Source of the DNA: LMUY01 sp964246185
GTDB lineage: Bacteria > Pseudomonadota > Alphaproteobacteria > Acetobacterales > Acetobacteraceae
Assembly (NCBI GenBank): GCA_964246185.1
Contig: CAXTPP010000002.1
Location: forward strand, 7,636-71,635
DNA length: 64,000 bases
Reading direction: 5' to 3'
The position numbers and the translations under genes were made by a program. Positions 47,532 to 55,453 of the stretch are shown piece by piece; the stretch's first letter is position 1, and each line of letters begins with the position of its first letter. The notes beneath the pieces were generated by a model. The model had not been told where the DNA came from and made no database searches. It saw nothing but the letters and a program-made list of their open reading frames with translations.

Positions 47532-47539
47532 TTTCCAAA
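47532..47539. repeat. Target site duplication, left copy
   Basis: TTTCCAAA immediately left of the transposon end, identical to the 8 bases immediately right of the other end (51093-51100). Eight-base duplications are the rule for IS1595-family elements. Confidence 0.92.
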
Positions 47540-47564
47540 GGCGATATTATACTTGCCAAACCCA
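47540..47564 (+). repeat. Left terminal inverted repeat of the transposon
   Basis: Twenty-five bases beginning GGCGATATTATACTTGCC, matching the reverse complement of 51068-51092 except at position 19 (A here, G there). Similarity stops after AACCCA. It lies 40 bp before the transposase start and may contain part of its promoter. Confidence 0.93.
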
Positions 47565-47604
47565 CCCGCTAGGGATAGATTAGCTCCATAGACGGAGACA
47601 GCCG

Positions 47605-48510
47605 ATGGCCAGCGTTCTCAACCAGCCTTTCTTCCAGGACGAAGAAGCTGCTTACGTGAAGCTGGAAGGCATCATCTGGCCGCACGGCCCGGTCTGCCCG
47701 CACTGTGGTTCGACAGATCGCATGAAGAAAATGGGCGGCACTGCAACCCGTCCCGGCCTCTATAAGTGCTACGCCTGTCGCAAGCAGAGCCGGGTGACGG
47801 TCGGCACGGTGTTTGAGAGCAGCCACATCAAACTGCACGTCTGGTTGCAGGCCGCTTACCTGATGTGCAGCAGCAAGAAAGGCATCAGCAGCAACCAGTT
47901 TGCCCGCACGTTGGGCCTTACCGTCAAGTCCGCCTGGTTCCTGTCGCATCGCCTGCGCGAAGCCATGACGGCAGGCACGCTGCCGCCGATGGGTGGCGAG
48001 GGCGCAGTTGTCGAGATTGATGAAACATTCATCGGCAAGAAGGCGGATCGTCCGGTTGCGCGGGGTTATGCTCACAAGCACGCAGTCCTGACTTTGGTGC
48101 AGCGTGGCGGCTCCGCCCGCAGCTTCCACGTCGATGGCACCAGCGCCGCCGATTTACTGCCTGTCATCAAGGCGAATGTGCTGCCGGGCACGAGTGTGAT
48201 GACGGACGAGGCCGGACAGTATGCTCACCTGAACAAGCTGTTTGCCGAGCATGGTTTCACGCGCCATGGCCAGGGTGAATACGTCGTCGGCAACGTCCAC
48301 ACCAACACGGTGGAAGGCTTCTACAGCGTGTTCAAGCGCGGCATGAAGGGCGTCTATCAGCACTGCTCCGAGAAGCACCTTGCCCGCTACGTGACGGAAT
48401 TTGATTTCCGCTACAATAACCGGGTTAAGTTGGGCGTGGATGATGCCGCGCGGACGGTCAATGCCCTGCGAGGTATCGTGGGCAAGCGATTAACCTACCG
48501 CATAGGCTGA
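47605..48510 (+). CDS. IS1595 family (ISXO2-like) transposase
   Basis: A 301-residue DDE transposase. The N-terminal zinc ribbon uses CPHC (31-34) and CYAC (55-58), followed by a helix-turn-helix region (SSNQFARTLGLTVKSAWFLSHRLREAM). The catalytic core shows Asp139 in EIDETFIG, Asp201 in VMTDEAGQY, and Glu237 with Lys244 in HTNTVEGFYSVFKRG, the DDE-plus-K pattern of the family. The C-terminal RYVTEFDFRYNNR is also typical. The protein is full-length and apparently active. It converges on the methylase gene with a 21-bp overlap. Confidence 0.95.
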   Translation: MASVLNQPFFQDEEAAYVKLEGIIWPHGPVCPHCGSTDRMKKMGGTATRPGLYKCYACRKQSRVTVGTVFESSHIKLHVWLQAAYLMCSSKKGISSNQFARTLGLTVKSAWFLSHRLREAMTAGTLPPMGGEGAVVEIDETFIGKKADRPVARGYAHKHAVLTLVQRGGSARSFHVDGTSAADLLPVIKANVLPGTSVMTDEAGQYAHLNKLFAEHGFTRHGQGEYVVGNVHTNTVEGFYSVFKRGMKGVYQHCSEKHLARYVTEFDFRYNNRVKLGVDDAARTVNALRGIVGKRLTYRIG

Positions 48511-49473
48511 CCCGCAAGCGCTAGGCCCTCGGTACTGCGGCCTGTTGACTTGTCGTTCACGAAGAGACTTAGGCATTTTCAGGTTTTTGGAAGCTACCAA
48601 CAGCTCTGTGCCGATCCGTTTTTCGTGGACAGAGTAGTTTAGGTCAAATAGATACTGCCGATTGCCCTTGTAAAGCCTCCGTATCTGCGCGGCATCATCG
48701 TACGTGACTACCCAAGGTTGTTCTAGGGTTACAACCTTTGCCGCAAGCAATGCATGATCTTCTGGATCATAGAAGCTTGTATAAAGATCGGACCCCTTGT
48801 TGAAGTATGGAGGATCAACGAACATCAGCGATGTTTTGGGAAGTTTGTTAGCAGCTACAGACAAGAATTTTACTGCATCAAGGTTCGTGAGATGTACCTG
48901 CTCCTCATATCGCTTAACCCGCGCGATACGCCTAAGCAGATCATCAACAGTATACCGGCAATTCAATTTATACCTGCCATTCTGCTCTAAGCCGCCAATG
49001 ACGCCTGCACCGGAAATAATACCCGAACGGTTTGTTCGATTCAGGAAGAAGGTTGAAAACCCTAGGACCAGTGTGTTGCTGTTATCGCCTCGCCGCTGAA
49101 TGTCTCGCTGCCGAAGCCACTCATCGATTGTGACCGGCGTCTTTTCAATCAAGTTGATTAGCGCGTTGGTTTCCTCAAGAACACAATGCCAGAAAGCCCA
49201 CACGGCTGGGTCTATGTCGTTTATATGGATATCTGCTACATGGCCTCCGTAGAGCAAGGCAAGCGCTAGGCCGCAGCCGCCCGCATAGGGCTCGGCGTAC
49301 TGACCGCGCTCCAACCCGTTTGTCCTCAGAAGATCGGCAATCATCTCCAACAAACACGACTTTCCACCAGGGTAGCGCAGTGGCGAGGTCGCTCGGGCCA
49401 TTCTGAAATCCGATAAGGTAGTGGTACATTGGCGGAAGTAGCAGCTTGGCGCTTTGGCGGCCAGCTTTTTCAC
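48490..49473 (-). CDS. DNA adenine methylase, D12 class (transposon cargo)
   Basis: A 327-residue N6-adenine methyltransferase. Motif X is RYPGGKSCLL (about 33-42), the AdoMet motif I is EPYAGGCGLA (61-70), an acidic loop NDIDP follows, and catalytic motif IV is DPPY (220-223) in FVDPPYFNKG. NRTNRSGI is the segment found in many D12/Dam-like enzymes. Motif order X-I-IV places it in the alpha group. The GTG at 49473 overlaps the stop of the ParB-like gene (GTGA); an internal ATG at 49401 (MARATSPLRYPGGK) would give a more usual N-terminus. No cognate restriction enzyme gene is recognised in the element. Target sequence unknown. Confidence 0.92.
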   Translation of the reverse strand: MKKLAAKAPSCYFRQCTTTLSDFRMARATSPLRYPGGKSCLLEMIADLLRTNGLERGQYAEPYAGGCGLALALLYGGHVADIHINDIDPAVWAFWHCVLEETNALINLIEKTPVTIDEWLRQRDIQRRGDNSNTLVLGFSTFFLNRTNRSGIISGAGVIGGLEQNGRYKLNCRYTVDDLLRRIARVKRYEEQVHLTNLDAVKFLSVAANKLPKTSLMFVDPPYFNKGSDLYTSFYDPEDHALLAAKVVTLEQPWVVTYDDAAQIRRLYKGNRQYLFDLNYSVHEKRIGTELLVASKNLKMPKSLRERQVNRPQYRGPSACGSAYAVG

Positions 49474-50789
49474 ACCTTCCGGGATGCCTCCTCAACGCAT
49501 TTCAGGAACACCTCCGCCAAGGTTACAATGTCGTTGTTAAGCTGGTCACCATTGAAGGCAGCAGATACCTTGTGGTGCTTTGTCGAGTTGCCGAAAGCTT
49601 GGATGCGATCCAAGGCGTCCCGAAGAGGTAGCGATTCACCGTCCACACCGAAATCCTTCAAACGGGCCTTGCTCAGGAACGCTTTAAAGTCACTCCCGTC
49701 TGTTCGCCCCGCGCAAGCTGTAAGGGTTTCAACGAACGACCAGACACCCACCGCTAGTATCGGTGTGTGATGTTCGAGTTCGATAGAGCAAAGAGAATGA
49801 TAAAGGCTAATAAGCTTCTGATTACCATAAACTTCTAAAGCTTTCACGATATCGCTTTGGCTGGCGATGTGCGTGACCTTTTCTGGGCGCTTGGGGAGGC
49901 GCGCCTTTGTTGTCTTAGGTTGCAGACCAGGGGTTAGCGGTTCGGCCTCAACTCTGTCGGTGGTTATGCCTTTGAGTGTGGACAGAGGGCAAGAGTATTT
50001 GATTATGTCTGGCTTGTTCATACGTGAATGAACTTTCTCTTTTCCGACAAGGTCGCGCATAAATTGCTTCAACATTTGGTCAAACTGCCCCTGTGGTCTT
50101 GTGCGATTTAGCTCGTTTGGGTCAGTTTGATCTATTCCAACAGTTTCGCGGAATACATCGTTTGTCATAAATCGCTGGACAGTCGTCAGCTTTCCCGCAC
50201 GCTCGGCCTCAGTTATCATGCCGTTCTTCTGTGCATAGTCCAGCAAAGCTTGTGCGGCTCTGTTCTTGTTCTCACCATCGAAGCGAGCCTTCTGCTCGGC
50301 GATCCAGTCTTTACGTCCCACTCCGCCCTGCGGGCCGCTGTGTATTCTTTCCAGCCAAAGCCGCACATCTTCTGGGTCGTCGAACAACGCAGCCGTCACG
50401 TTCTTGATAGGCGTCCACTGGCTTTTCAACTTCTCGAACGAGGGACGAAGACTAATCGGAGCAAGTTCAGGGTCGTGGAGCAGCTTAAGTGCGCAGATGC
50501 GACGATTCCCCTCCGCCACAATGTACGTTTGCTGATCCCCCTTTCCGCTGTTCTTACCTGGGACCAGCGCAAAGCGCTCAAGCGGGTTCAGGCCGTTAGC
50601 TACGATGTCTCTTGCCAACTGAAAGACATTCTCTTTCTCGCAAAGGTGAGCAATCGCCGTCGACTCCGTCTCAACTGGTGCGTGCCTGGGATTGTCCAAG
50701 GACAGGAAGATTTTGCGCACGGGCACATCATCAACAAGCCTTGGAGCTATCGGCATGACCCAGCCTCCCATCTTGACGTGTTGGCGCAA
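49470..50789 (-). CDS. ParB N-terminal-domain protein (transposon cargo)
   Basis: A 439-residue protein. Residues about 20-105 form a ParB/Srx-like domain: VPVRKIFLSLDNPRH, ARDIVANGLNPLERFALVPG, then YIVAEGNRRICALKLL with the EGNRR nucleotide-binding/catalytic loop (93-97). This domain is a CTPase in ParB and also occurs in nucleases and DNA-modification helpers. The remaining 330 residues are mostly helical, with no family I can name. They include a middle region rich in Lys/Arg and a C-terminal helical bundle (about 325-439). No ParA partner is present. It is coupled by overlap to the methylase gene, so the two likely act together. M12 or M1 could be the start. Confidence 0.82.
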   Translation of the reverse strand: MRQHVKMGGWVMPIAPRLVDDVPVRKIFLSLDNPRHAPVETESTAIAHLCEKENVFQLARDIVANGLNPLERFALVPGKNSGKGDQQTYIVAEGNRRICALKLLHDPELAPISLRPSFEKLKSQWTPIKNVTAALFDDPEDVRLWLERIHSGPQGGVGRKDWIAEQKARFDGENKNRAAQALLDYAQKNGMITEAERAGKLTTVQRFMTNDVFRETVGIDQTDPNELNRTRPQGQFDQMLKQFMRDLVGKEKVHSRMNKPDIIKYSCPLSTLKGITTDRVEAEPLTPGLQPKTTKARLPKRPEKVTHIASQSDIVKALEVYGNQKLISLYHSLCSIELEHHTPILAVGVWSFVETLTACAGRTDGSDFKAFLSKARLKDFGVDGESLPLRDALDRIQAFGNSTKHHKVSAAFNGDQLNNDIVTLAEVFLKCVEEASRKV

Positions 50790-50862
50790 TTGCGCGCCTT
50801 ACGAGTTCGGAGGCCAGCTTAGAGACGTGCTACAACGCGGCAAGCTAGAACCCAGAGGCAAC

Positions 50863-51018
50863 ATGGTCACCAAGGCTGATCCCGACCAACACGCTCGCTT
50901 TCTTGAAACTGCCCGCGCTTTGGGCTGCGATGAGAACGAAGCGGCGTTTGACGAAAAGCTCAAGGTGATCGCGAAGCAGAAGCCACCCCCGGCAAAGCCG
51001 CCTGCCGACAAGCCCTAG
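50863..51018 (+). CDS. Small acidic/lysine-rich hypothetical protein (transposon cargo)
   Basis: A 51-residue ORF starting MVTKADPDQHARFLETARAL with AGAGGCAAC before the ATG. Its N-terminal two-thirds is a predicted helical pair (ARFLETARALGCDENEAAFDEKLKVIAKQ), and its tail is Pro/Ala/Lys-rich (PPPAKPPADKP). The start resembles small hypothetical proteins I recall from other Alphaproteobacteria (recollection only). It diverges from the ParB-like gene and ends 50 bp before the right inverted repeat. A regulator or accessory of the cargo is possible but unproven. Confidence 0.6.
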   Translation: MVTKADPDQHARFLETARALGCDENEAAFDEKLKVIAKQKPPPAKPPADKP

Positions 51019-51067
51019 AAGGCCGTTACCATCAGGGTGCTTGCAATGCGCCTACCATCTATGGTGT

Positions 51068-51092
51068 TGGGTTCGGCAAGTATAATATCGCC
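51068..51092 (-). repeat. Right terminal inverted repeat of the transposon
   Basis: Reverse complement begins GGCGATATTATACTTGCC and matches the left end over 25 bases with one mismatch. It is followed directly by the right target duplication TTTCCAAA (51093-51100). Confidence 0.93.
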
Positions 51093-51100
51093 TTTCCAAA
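51093..51100. repeat. Target site duplication, right copy
   Basis: TTTCCAAA, identical to 47532-47539. Joining the flanks through one copy restores GTTTCCAAAGACCTTTCC, whose first 13 bases match palindromic repeat copy 3. Confidence 0.92.
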
Positions 51101-51205
51101 GACCTTTCCGACTCATGCCAAACGCTTTCTGCTCTGACTCAAATGTGAGTGGGTTTGGCTTGGGACTAGGTGGCGTGATCGGCCTGCACGGTGGTGGAGG
51201 CGAGC

Positions 51206-51960
51206 ATGACGGTTGCGATCACGCGGACGACGCGGCCGTGGCCCGTCGCTTGCCGCCGTTGGCGCTGGTCCTGGACAGCCGCAAGCGCGCGGCTGCGGCG
51301 TGGCTGGCGGGCATGGATCGGCAAGCCTTGCGCGACTGGGCGCACCGCTACAACGCCGATGGCATGGCGGGCCTTGTCGACCGGCATGGCGGCGGGGTGG
51401 CGCGGCGCCTGTCGGCCGAGCAGGAAGCGGAGGTCGCGGGCTGGATGGGCGCCGGACCCGACCTGGCACGGACAAGCTCGTGCGCTGGCGCTGCGCGGAC
51501 ATCCAGGCGCGGCTTGCCGAGCTGTCCGGGATCGTCCTGCACGGTGGGCAAGCTGCTGCACCGGCTGCGCTTCTCGCCCGCCCGCGGCGCCTCAAGGCGG
51601 ACGTGGCAGCACAGGCGTCTTTCAAAGCAGGTTCAGCGATCTCATGACCGCAGCCCTGCCCGAGGCCGTGCGCAGCACGGGCACGCCGATTGAGCGGGCT
51701 GGTTCCAAGATGAAGCCAGGATAGGGCAACAAGGAACGCTGCCCTAAATGTGGGCCGAGCGCGGCAGCCGGCCACGCGCGCCCAAGGACCTCCGCCACGA
51801 GTGGGCGAAGTGGGTCAAGGTTGCGCCTGCGAAGCAGGTGGAATACCAGCGCAGGCCTGCTTGTTCGGCGCCGTGTGCGCCGCCCTCGTGCTGCCCTATG
51901 CCAAACGCCGATGCCATGACGCGCCAGATCGCATCCGCTCCCTCGCAACCACGCCGTAGA
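51206..51960 (+). pseudogene. Decayed IS630-family transposase
   Basis: Pieces of one IS630-type transposase lie in order but in different frames. The ATG at 51206 gives MTVAITRT. One frame then has LALVLDSRKRAAAAWLAGMD and RQALRDWAHRYNADGMAGLVDR (the helix-turn-helix half). Next come KLVRWRCADIQARLAE and VGKLLHRLRFS, then IWAERGSRPRAPKDLRHEW-like and ACLFGAVCAALVLPYA in further frames (catalytic half). Most of the segment between the helix-turn-helix half and the AERGSRPRAP block, where the first catalytic acids would lie, is absent or scrambled. At least four frame changes make it inactive. It sits directly right of the IS1595 element and predates it or was cut off by rearrangement. Confidence 0.8.
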
Positions 51961-51994
51961 CCGAAATAGTCAAGACATAAGGCGGTTGCTGTAA

Positions 51995-52092
51995 GCAAGG
52001 CCAGAGGCCCTGCCTCTGGACTCCGCCAAAGGCGAGCCTTTGAAATCCGTTTGCTTGCTGCAATGGCTTCCAAAAGCCTCAGCCCTTTGGAT
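51995..52092. repeat. Palindromic intergenic repeat, copy 4 (3' of nrdJ)
   Basis: The left arm GCAAGGCCAGAGGCCCTGCC and GGACTCCGCCAAAGGC match copies 2 and 5. The centre GAAATCCGTTTGCTTGCTGC and a truncated right arm (GGCTTCCAAAAGCCTCAGCC) follow. It lies 68 bp beyond the nrdJ stop, on the side toward the IS630 remnant. Confidence 0.7.
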
Positions 52093-52159
52093 AAAGGAAT
52101 TGACTGCTTCCAAAAGCGTTGGCGAACGATGGATGGAAGCCATCACCCATTCCCAGGCC

Positions 52160-54445
52160 TCAGCTGCACTTGGACCAGCCGCACTGCATGCAGGTCATGC
52201 ACCCCGCCTCCTTCATCAGCCCCGGCTGGCTGCACTTCGGGCACAGCGGCCCCACGTGCGTCCCCGCCTGCATCCCCGGGCTAGGCGGCAGCACCAGCAC
52301 CTTGCCAACCGCAACCTCCTTCGGCTGCAGAAAGCCGGTTTCGAGCATGTGGCGTTCCAGGATGTCGCCGATCGCCGCCACCAATGACGGGACATAATGC
52401 CCGTGCTGCCACTGACCGCCGCGCGGGTCGAACACCTGCTTCAGCTCCTCCGCCACGAAGGCCACCTCGCCGCCGCGGCGGAACACGGCGCTGATCATCC
52501 GGGTCAGCGCCACCACCCAGGAGTAGTGCTCCAGGTTCTTGGAATTCACGAACACCTCGAACGGGGTGCGGCGGCCGTCGATCTCCACGTCGTTCACCGT
52601 CACGTACATCGCGTGCTCGGTGTCCGGCCAGCGCAGCTTGTAGGTGGCGCCGCTCAGCTTCTCGCTGCGCTCCGCCAGCTCGATCACGTTGGGGGCCACC
52701 GGCTTCGGCGGCTCGGACGGCTTCACCTCCAGCACCGAGCCGGTGATCGCGTTCGGCCGGTACGTGGTGCAGCCCTTGCAGCCGCTGCGGTAGGCGTCGA
52801 GGTAGACCTGCTGGAACGCTTCGAAGCTGATGTCCTCCGGCACGTTCACCGTCTTGGAGATCGCACTGTCCACGTGGCGCTGCACCGCCGCCTGCATCCG
52901 GATGTGCTCGGCCGGCGTCAGGTCCTGCGCGGTGACGAAATACTCCGGCAGGGCGGCAGCCTCGCCGAACTGGGCGCGGAAGCGGCGCAGCGCGTAGTCG
53001 GACACCTCCTCCTCGACCCGCGTGCCGTCCGGCTGCAGCACCTTGCGGGTGTAGGCCAGCGCGAACACCGGCTCGATGCCGGAGGAGACGTTGTCCGCCA
53101 CCAGGGAGATGGTGCCGGTGGGCGCGATCGAGGTCAGCAGCGCGTTGCGGATGCCGTGCTCGCCGATCAGCGCGCGAACGTCCTCGTCCAGCTCGCGCAC
53201 CGTCTGCCCGGCGAGGTAGGGCGCGCGGTCGAACAGCGGGAACGCGCCCTTCTCGGCCGCCAGCTGGGCGGAGGTCATGTAGGCGGCGCGGTTGATGCGG
53301 CGCGCCCAGTCGCCGGCCATGTCGGCGGCCTCGCAGGTGCCGTAGCGCAAGCCCACCATCATCAGAGCGTCGGCCACGCCGGTCATGCCGAGGCCGATGC
53401 GGCGCTTGGCCATCGCCTCTTGGCGCTGCGCCTCCAGCGGGAAGCCGGACACCTCGATGGTGTTGTCCATCATGCGGACCGCCATCGCCACCAGCTCTTC
53501 CAGCTCCGCCTCGTCCAGCCGGGCGTGCGGGGTGAACGGAAGCTGCACCAGCCGGGCCAGGTTGATCGAGCCCAGCAGGCACGCGCCGTACGGCGGCAGC
53601 GGCTGCTCGGCGCACGGGTTGGTGGAGTGGACCTGCTCGCAGTAGTACAGGTTGTTGCGGGCGTTGATGCGGTCGATGAACAGCACGCCGGGTTCGGCGT
53701 AGTCGTAGGTGGCGCGGGTGATGCTGTCGAACAGCGCACGCGCGCGGATGGTGCGGTAGGTGCGCCCGCCGAACACCAGCGGCCAGTCGGCGTCGGCGTC
53801 CACGGCGGCCATGAACGGGTCGGTGGCGAGCACGGAGAGGTTGAAGTTGCGCAGGCGGCCAGCCTGGCGCTTGGCGGCGATGAACTCCTCGATGTCCGGG
53901 TGGTCGCAGCGCATGGTGGCCATCATCGCGCCGCGGCGCGCGCCGGCGGACATGATGGTGCGGCACATCGCGTCCCACACGTCCATGAACGACAGCGGCC
54001 CGGAGGCGTCCGCCCCCACGCCCTGCACCGGCGCGCCCTTGGGCCGCAGGGTGGAGAAGTCGTAGCCGATGCCGCCGCCCTGCTGCATGGTCAGCGCCGC
54101 TTCGCGCAGGTTGTCGAAGATCGCGCCGAGGTCGTCGGCGATGTCGCCCATGACGAAGCAGTTGAACAGCGTGACCCGGCGGTCGGTGCCCGCGCCGGAC
54201 AGGATGCGGCCGGCGGGCAGGAAGCGGAAATCCTGCAGGGCGCGGTAGAAGCGGGGCTCCCACTGCGCCGGGTCAGCCTCGGCGGCGGCCAGGGCGCGGG
54301 CCACGCGATGCCAGCTGTCCTCGACCGTGGCGTCGATCGGCGTGCCGTCCAGGGATTTCAGCCGGTACTTGGCGTCCCAGATCTGGCGCGAGATGGGGGC
54401 GATGCCGTCCATGGCGGAGTGCAGCGCGTCGGTGCTCATGTTCAT
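52160..54445 (-). CDS. nrdJ: Adenosylcobalamin-dependent ribonucleotide reductase, class II
   Basis: About 761 residues. It reduces ribonucleotides to deoxyribonucleotides using B12, without oxygen. Seen are LFNCFVMGD (first redox Cys), the loop QQGGGIGYDFSTLRP, the catalytic STNPCAEQPLPPYGACLLGSINLA with NPCAE, and the phosphate-site APTGTISLVADNVSSGIEP. The C-terminus is a zinc ribbon CPKC...CMTCMQCGWSKC whose cysteines probably reload the active site. The ATG at 54445 is 8 nt after AAGGAG, better spaced than the ATG at 54451 which is only 2 nt away. No class I genes are in the window. No cobalamin riboswitch was recognised upstream. Confidence 0.95.
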   Translation of the reverse strand: MNMSTDALHSAMDGIAPISRQIWDAKYRLKSLDGTPIDATVEDSWHRVARALAAAEADPAQWEPRFYRALQDFRFLPAGRILSGAGTDRRVTLFNCFVMGDIADDLGAIFDNLREAALTMQQGGGIGYDFSTLRPKGAPVQGVGADASGPLSFMDVWDAMCRTIMSAGARRGAMMATMRCDHPDIEEFIAAKRQAGRLRNFNLSVLATDPFMAAVDADADWPLVFGGRTYRTIRARALFDSITRATYDYAEPGVLFIDRINARNNLYYCEQVHSTNPCAEQPLPPYGACLLGSINLARLVQLPFTPHARLDEAELEELVAMAVRMMDNTIEVSGFPLEAQRQEAMAKRRIGLGMTGVADALMMVGLRYGTCEAADMAGDWARRINRAAYMTSAQLAAEKGAFPLFDRAPYLAGQTVRELDEDVRALIGEHGIRNALLTSIAPTGTISLVADNVSSGIEPVFALAYTRKVLQPDGTRVEEEVSDYALRRFRAQFGEAAALPEYFVTAQDLTPAEHIRMQAAVQRHVDSAISKTVNVPEDISFEAFQQVYLDAYRSGCKGCTTYRPNAITGSVLEVKPSEPPKPVAPNVIELAERSEKLSGATYKLRWPDTEHAMYVTVNDVEIDGRRTPFEVFVNSKNLEHYSWVVALTRMISAVFRRGGEVAFVAEELKQVFDPRGGQWQHGHYVPSLVAAIGDILERHMLETGFLQPKEVAVGKVLVLPPSPGMQAGTHVGPLCPKCSQPGLMKEAGCMTCMQCGWSKCS

Positions 54446-54528
54446 GTCCATGACTCCTTCCTAAACCCTTCGCCCCGATTCGCCAGCCCACCAATTTATC
54501 TTTCACTAGGGTGTGACCGGGCCGACAC

Positions 54529-54542
54529 ACACAAGATGTAGT
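54529..54542. promoter_or_regulatory. Possible NrdR box upstream of nrdJ
   Basis: ACACAAGATGTAGT resembles the known NrdR consensus ACACWATATATWGTGT-like pattern with several mismatches. It lies about 85 bp upstream of the nrdJ start, inside the divergent promoter region. NrdR boxes usually come in pairs about 31 bp apart, and I could not find a good second one, so this is a weak call. Confidence 0.25.
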
Positions 54543-54553
54543 AGCAGCACCGC

Positions 54554-54795
54554 ATGAGCCTCGACCGCCCCCCGCCCCGCGCCAAACCCGACCGGCTCGG
54601 CGCATTGCGCAGCTTGCCTGCCTTTCTGCGGCTGATCTGGCGCACCAGCCCGGGCCTCACCGTATCCCTGGCCGTGCTGCGGCTGGGGCGCGCGGTGCTG
54701 CCGGTCGCCACCCTGTTCATCGGCAAGCTGATCATCGACGAGGTGGTGCGCCTCGCCCGCCTGCCGAGCCATCCGGCGAGGCTGGACTGGCTGCA
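54554..54795 (+). pseudogene. ABC transporter (permease-ATPase fusion), N-terminal fragment
   Basis: Eighty codons from the ATG at 54554 read as a typical exporter half-transporter start: GALRSLPAFLRLIWRTSPGL then a first membrane helix and GKLIIDEVVRLAR. After about residue 80 the similarity ends, and the rest of the membrane and ATPase domains (about 500 residues) is gone. The frame runs on artificially into an IS3 remnant. It diverges from nrdJ, so its promoter may still be intact. A piece of about 90 bp of unidentified DNA (54807-54899) separates it from the IS3 fragment. Confidence 0.7.
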
Positions 54796-54899
54796 CGGCC
54801 GCCGCCATGAACGTGTCCCGCATCGTGAACTGGCTGGAGCAAAAGCCCCGCGCCAAAACGCGCGTCACCCGCTTCGCAGCGCTGGCGCAAACCGCCTGA

Positions 54900-55453
54900 A
54901 TTCGCCGACAGTATCTGACCTACGTCGCGATTCCAGGCGGCTTCGTCTACTTGGCGGCTATCCTCGACGCCTGGTCGCGCAAGACGCCTGGTCGCGCAAG
55001 GTCGTCGGCTACGCGATCAGCCGGTCGATGGACGCCCGTATCGCAGTTGCTGCCTTGAAGGCGGCGATCCGAGGCCGCAACCCGCCCCGGGGCTGCATTC
55101 ACCACTCGGATCGCGGTTCGCAACACGCGTCCGAAATCTATCGCGCGCTGCTCGAAACCCATGGCCTGGTCGGCTCGATGAGCCGCCGCGGCAACCCGCA
55201 TGACAACGCCAAGGCAGAGAGCTTCATGAAGACGCTCAAGGTCAAGGCCGCATACTTGGCCGCTTGCGAGACATTCGAGGACGTCACCGCCGACCTTCCG
55301 CGCCTTATCGACGAGATCTACAACAAAAAACGCCCACATTCGGCGTTGGGCTATATCAGCCCCATGCAGCTCGAGGATCAACACGCCCGGCAGACGGTCA
55401 AAACAGCCGCTTGAAAATGCCCACCGCCAGGGGCGCACTCCAGAATCTGAACA
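54900..55453 (+). mobile_element. IS3-family remnant (C-terminal part of OrfB)
   Basis: The last 160 or so residues of an IS3-type integrase-fold transposase: YVAIPGGFVYLAAILDAWSR, then VVGYAISRSMDARIAVAALK, HHSDRGSQHAS (second Asp), and MSRRGNPHDNAKAESFMKTLK with the catalytic Glu, ending HSALGYISPMQ. An exact 17-bp tandem duplication, GACGCCTGGTCGCGCAA at 54966-54982 and 54983-54999, shifts the frame. The left half (OrfA and the first catalytic Asp) is missing. The right end is probably near 55453, where the minus strand reads TGTTCAGATTCTGGAG, but the terminal repeat partner is lost. Not functional. Confidence 0.8.

Larger units (their letters stand above)
47540..51092. mobile_element. IS1595-family transposon carrying a DNA adenine methylase and a ParB-like gene
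   Basis: A 3553-bp element with every expected boundary: 25-bp terminal inverted repeats starting GGCGATATTATACTTGCC with one mismatch, and an exact 8-bp target duplication. Gene order is transposase (rightward), methylase and ParB-N-domain protein (leftward, overlapping each other), then a 51-residue ORF (rightward). The IS1595 family is known to include elements with passenger genes. Intact ends and reading frames suggest a recent insertion. The base composition of the cargo is visibly lower in GC than the host core genes, pointing to transfer from elsewhere. Confidence 0.93.

Noticed and set aside
47540..51092. Reading the methylase-ParB region as a plasmid or prophage partition locus
   Set aside because: No ParA, replication or phage genes are present, and exact transposon ends with a target duplication explain the boundaries.
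54446..54553. Cobalamin riboswitch before nrdJ
   Set aside because: The leader is only about 100 bp and lacks the conserved B12-box pattern.
54807..54899. 31-codon frame starting MNVSRIVNWLEQKPRAKTRV between the ABC fragment and the IS3 remnant
   Set aside because: Could be the tail of another broken gene, but no family or ribosome site supports it.
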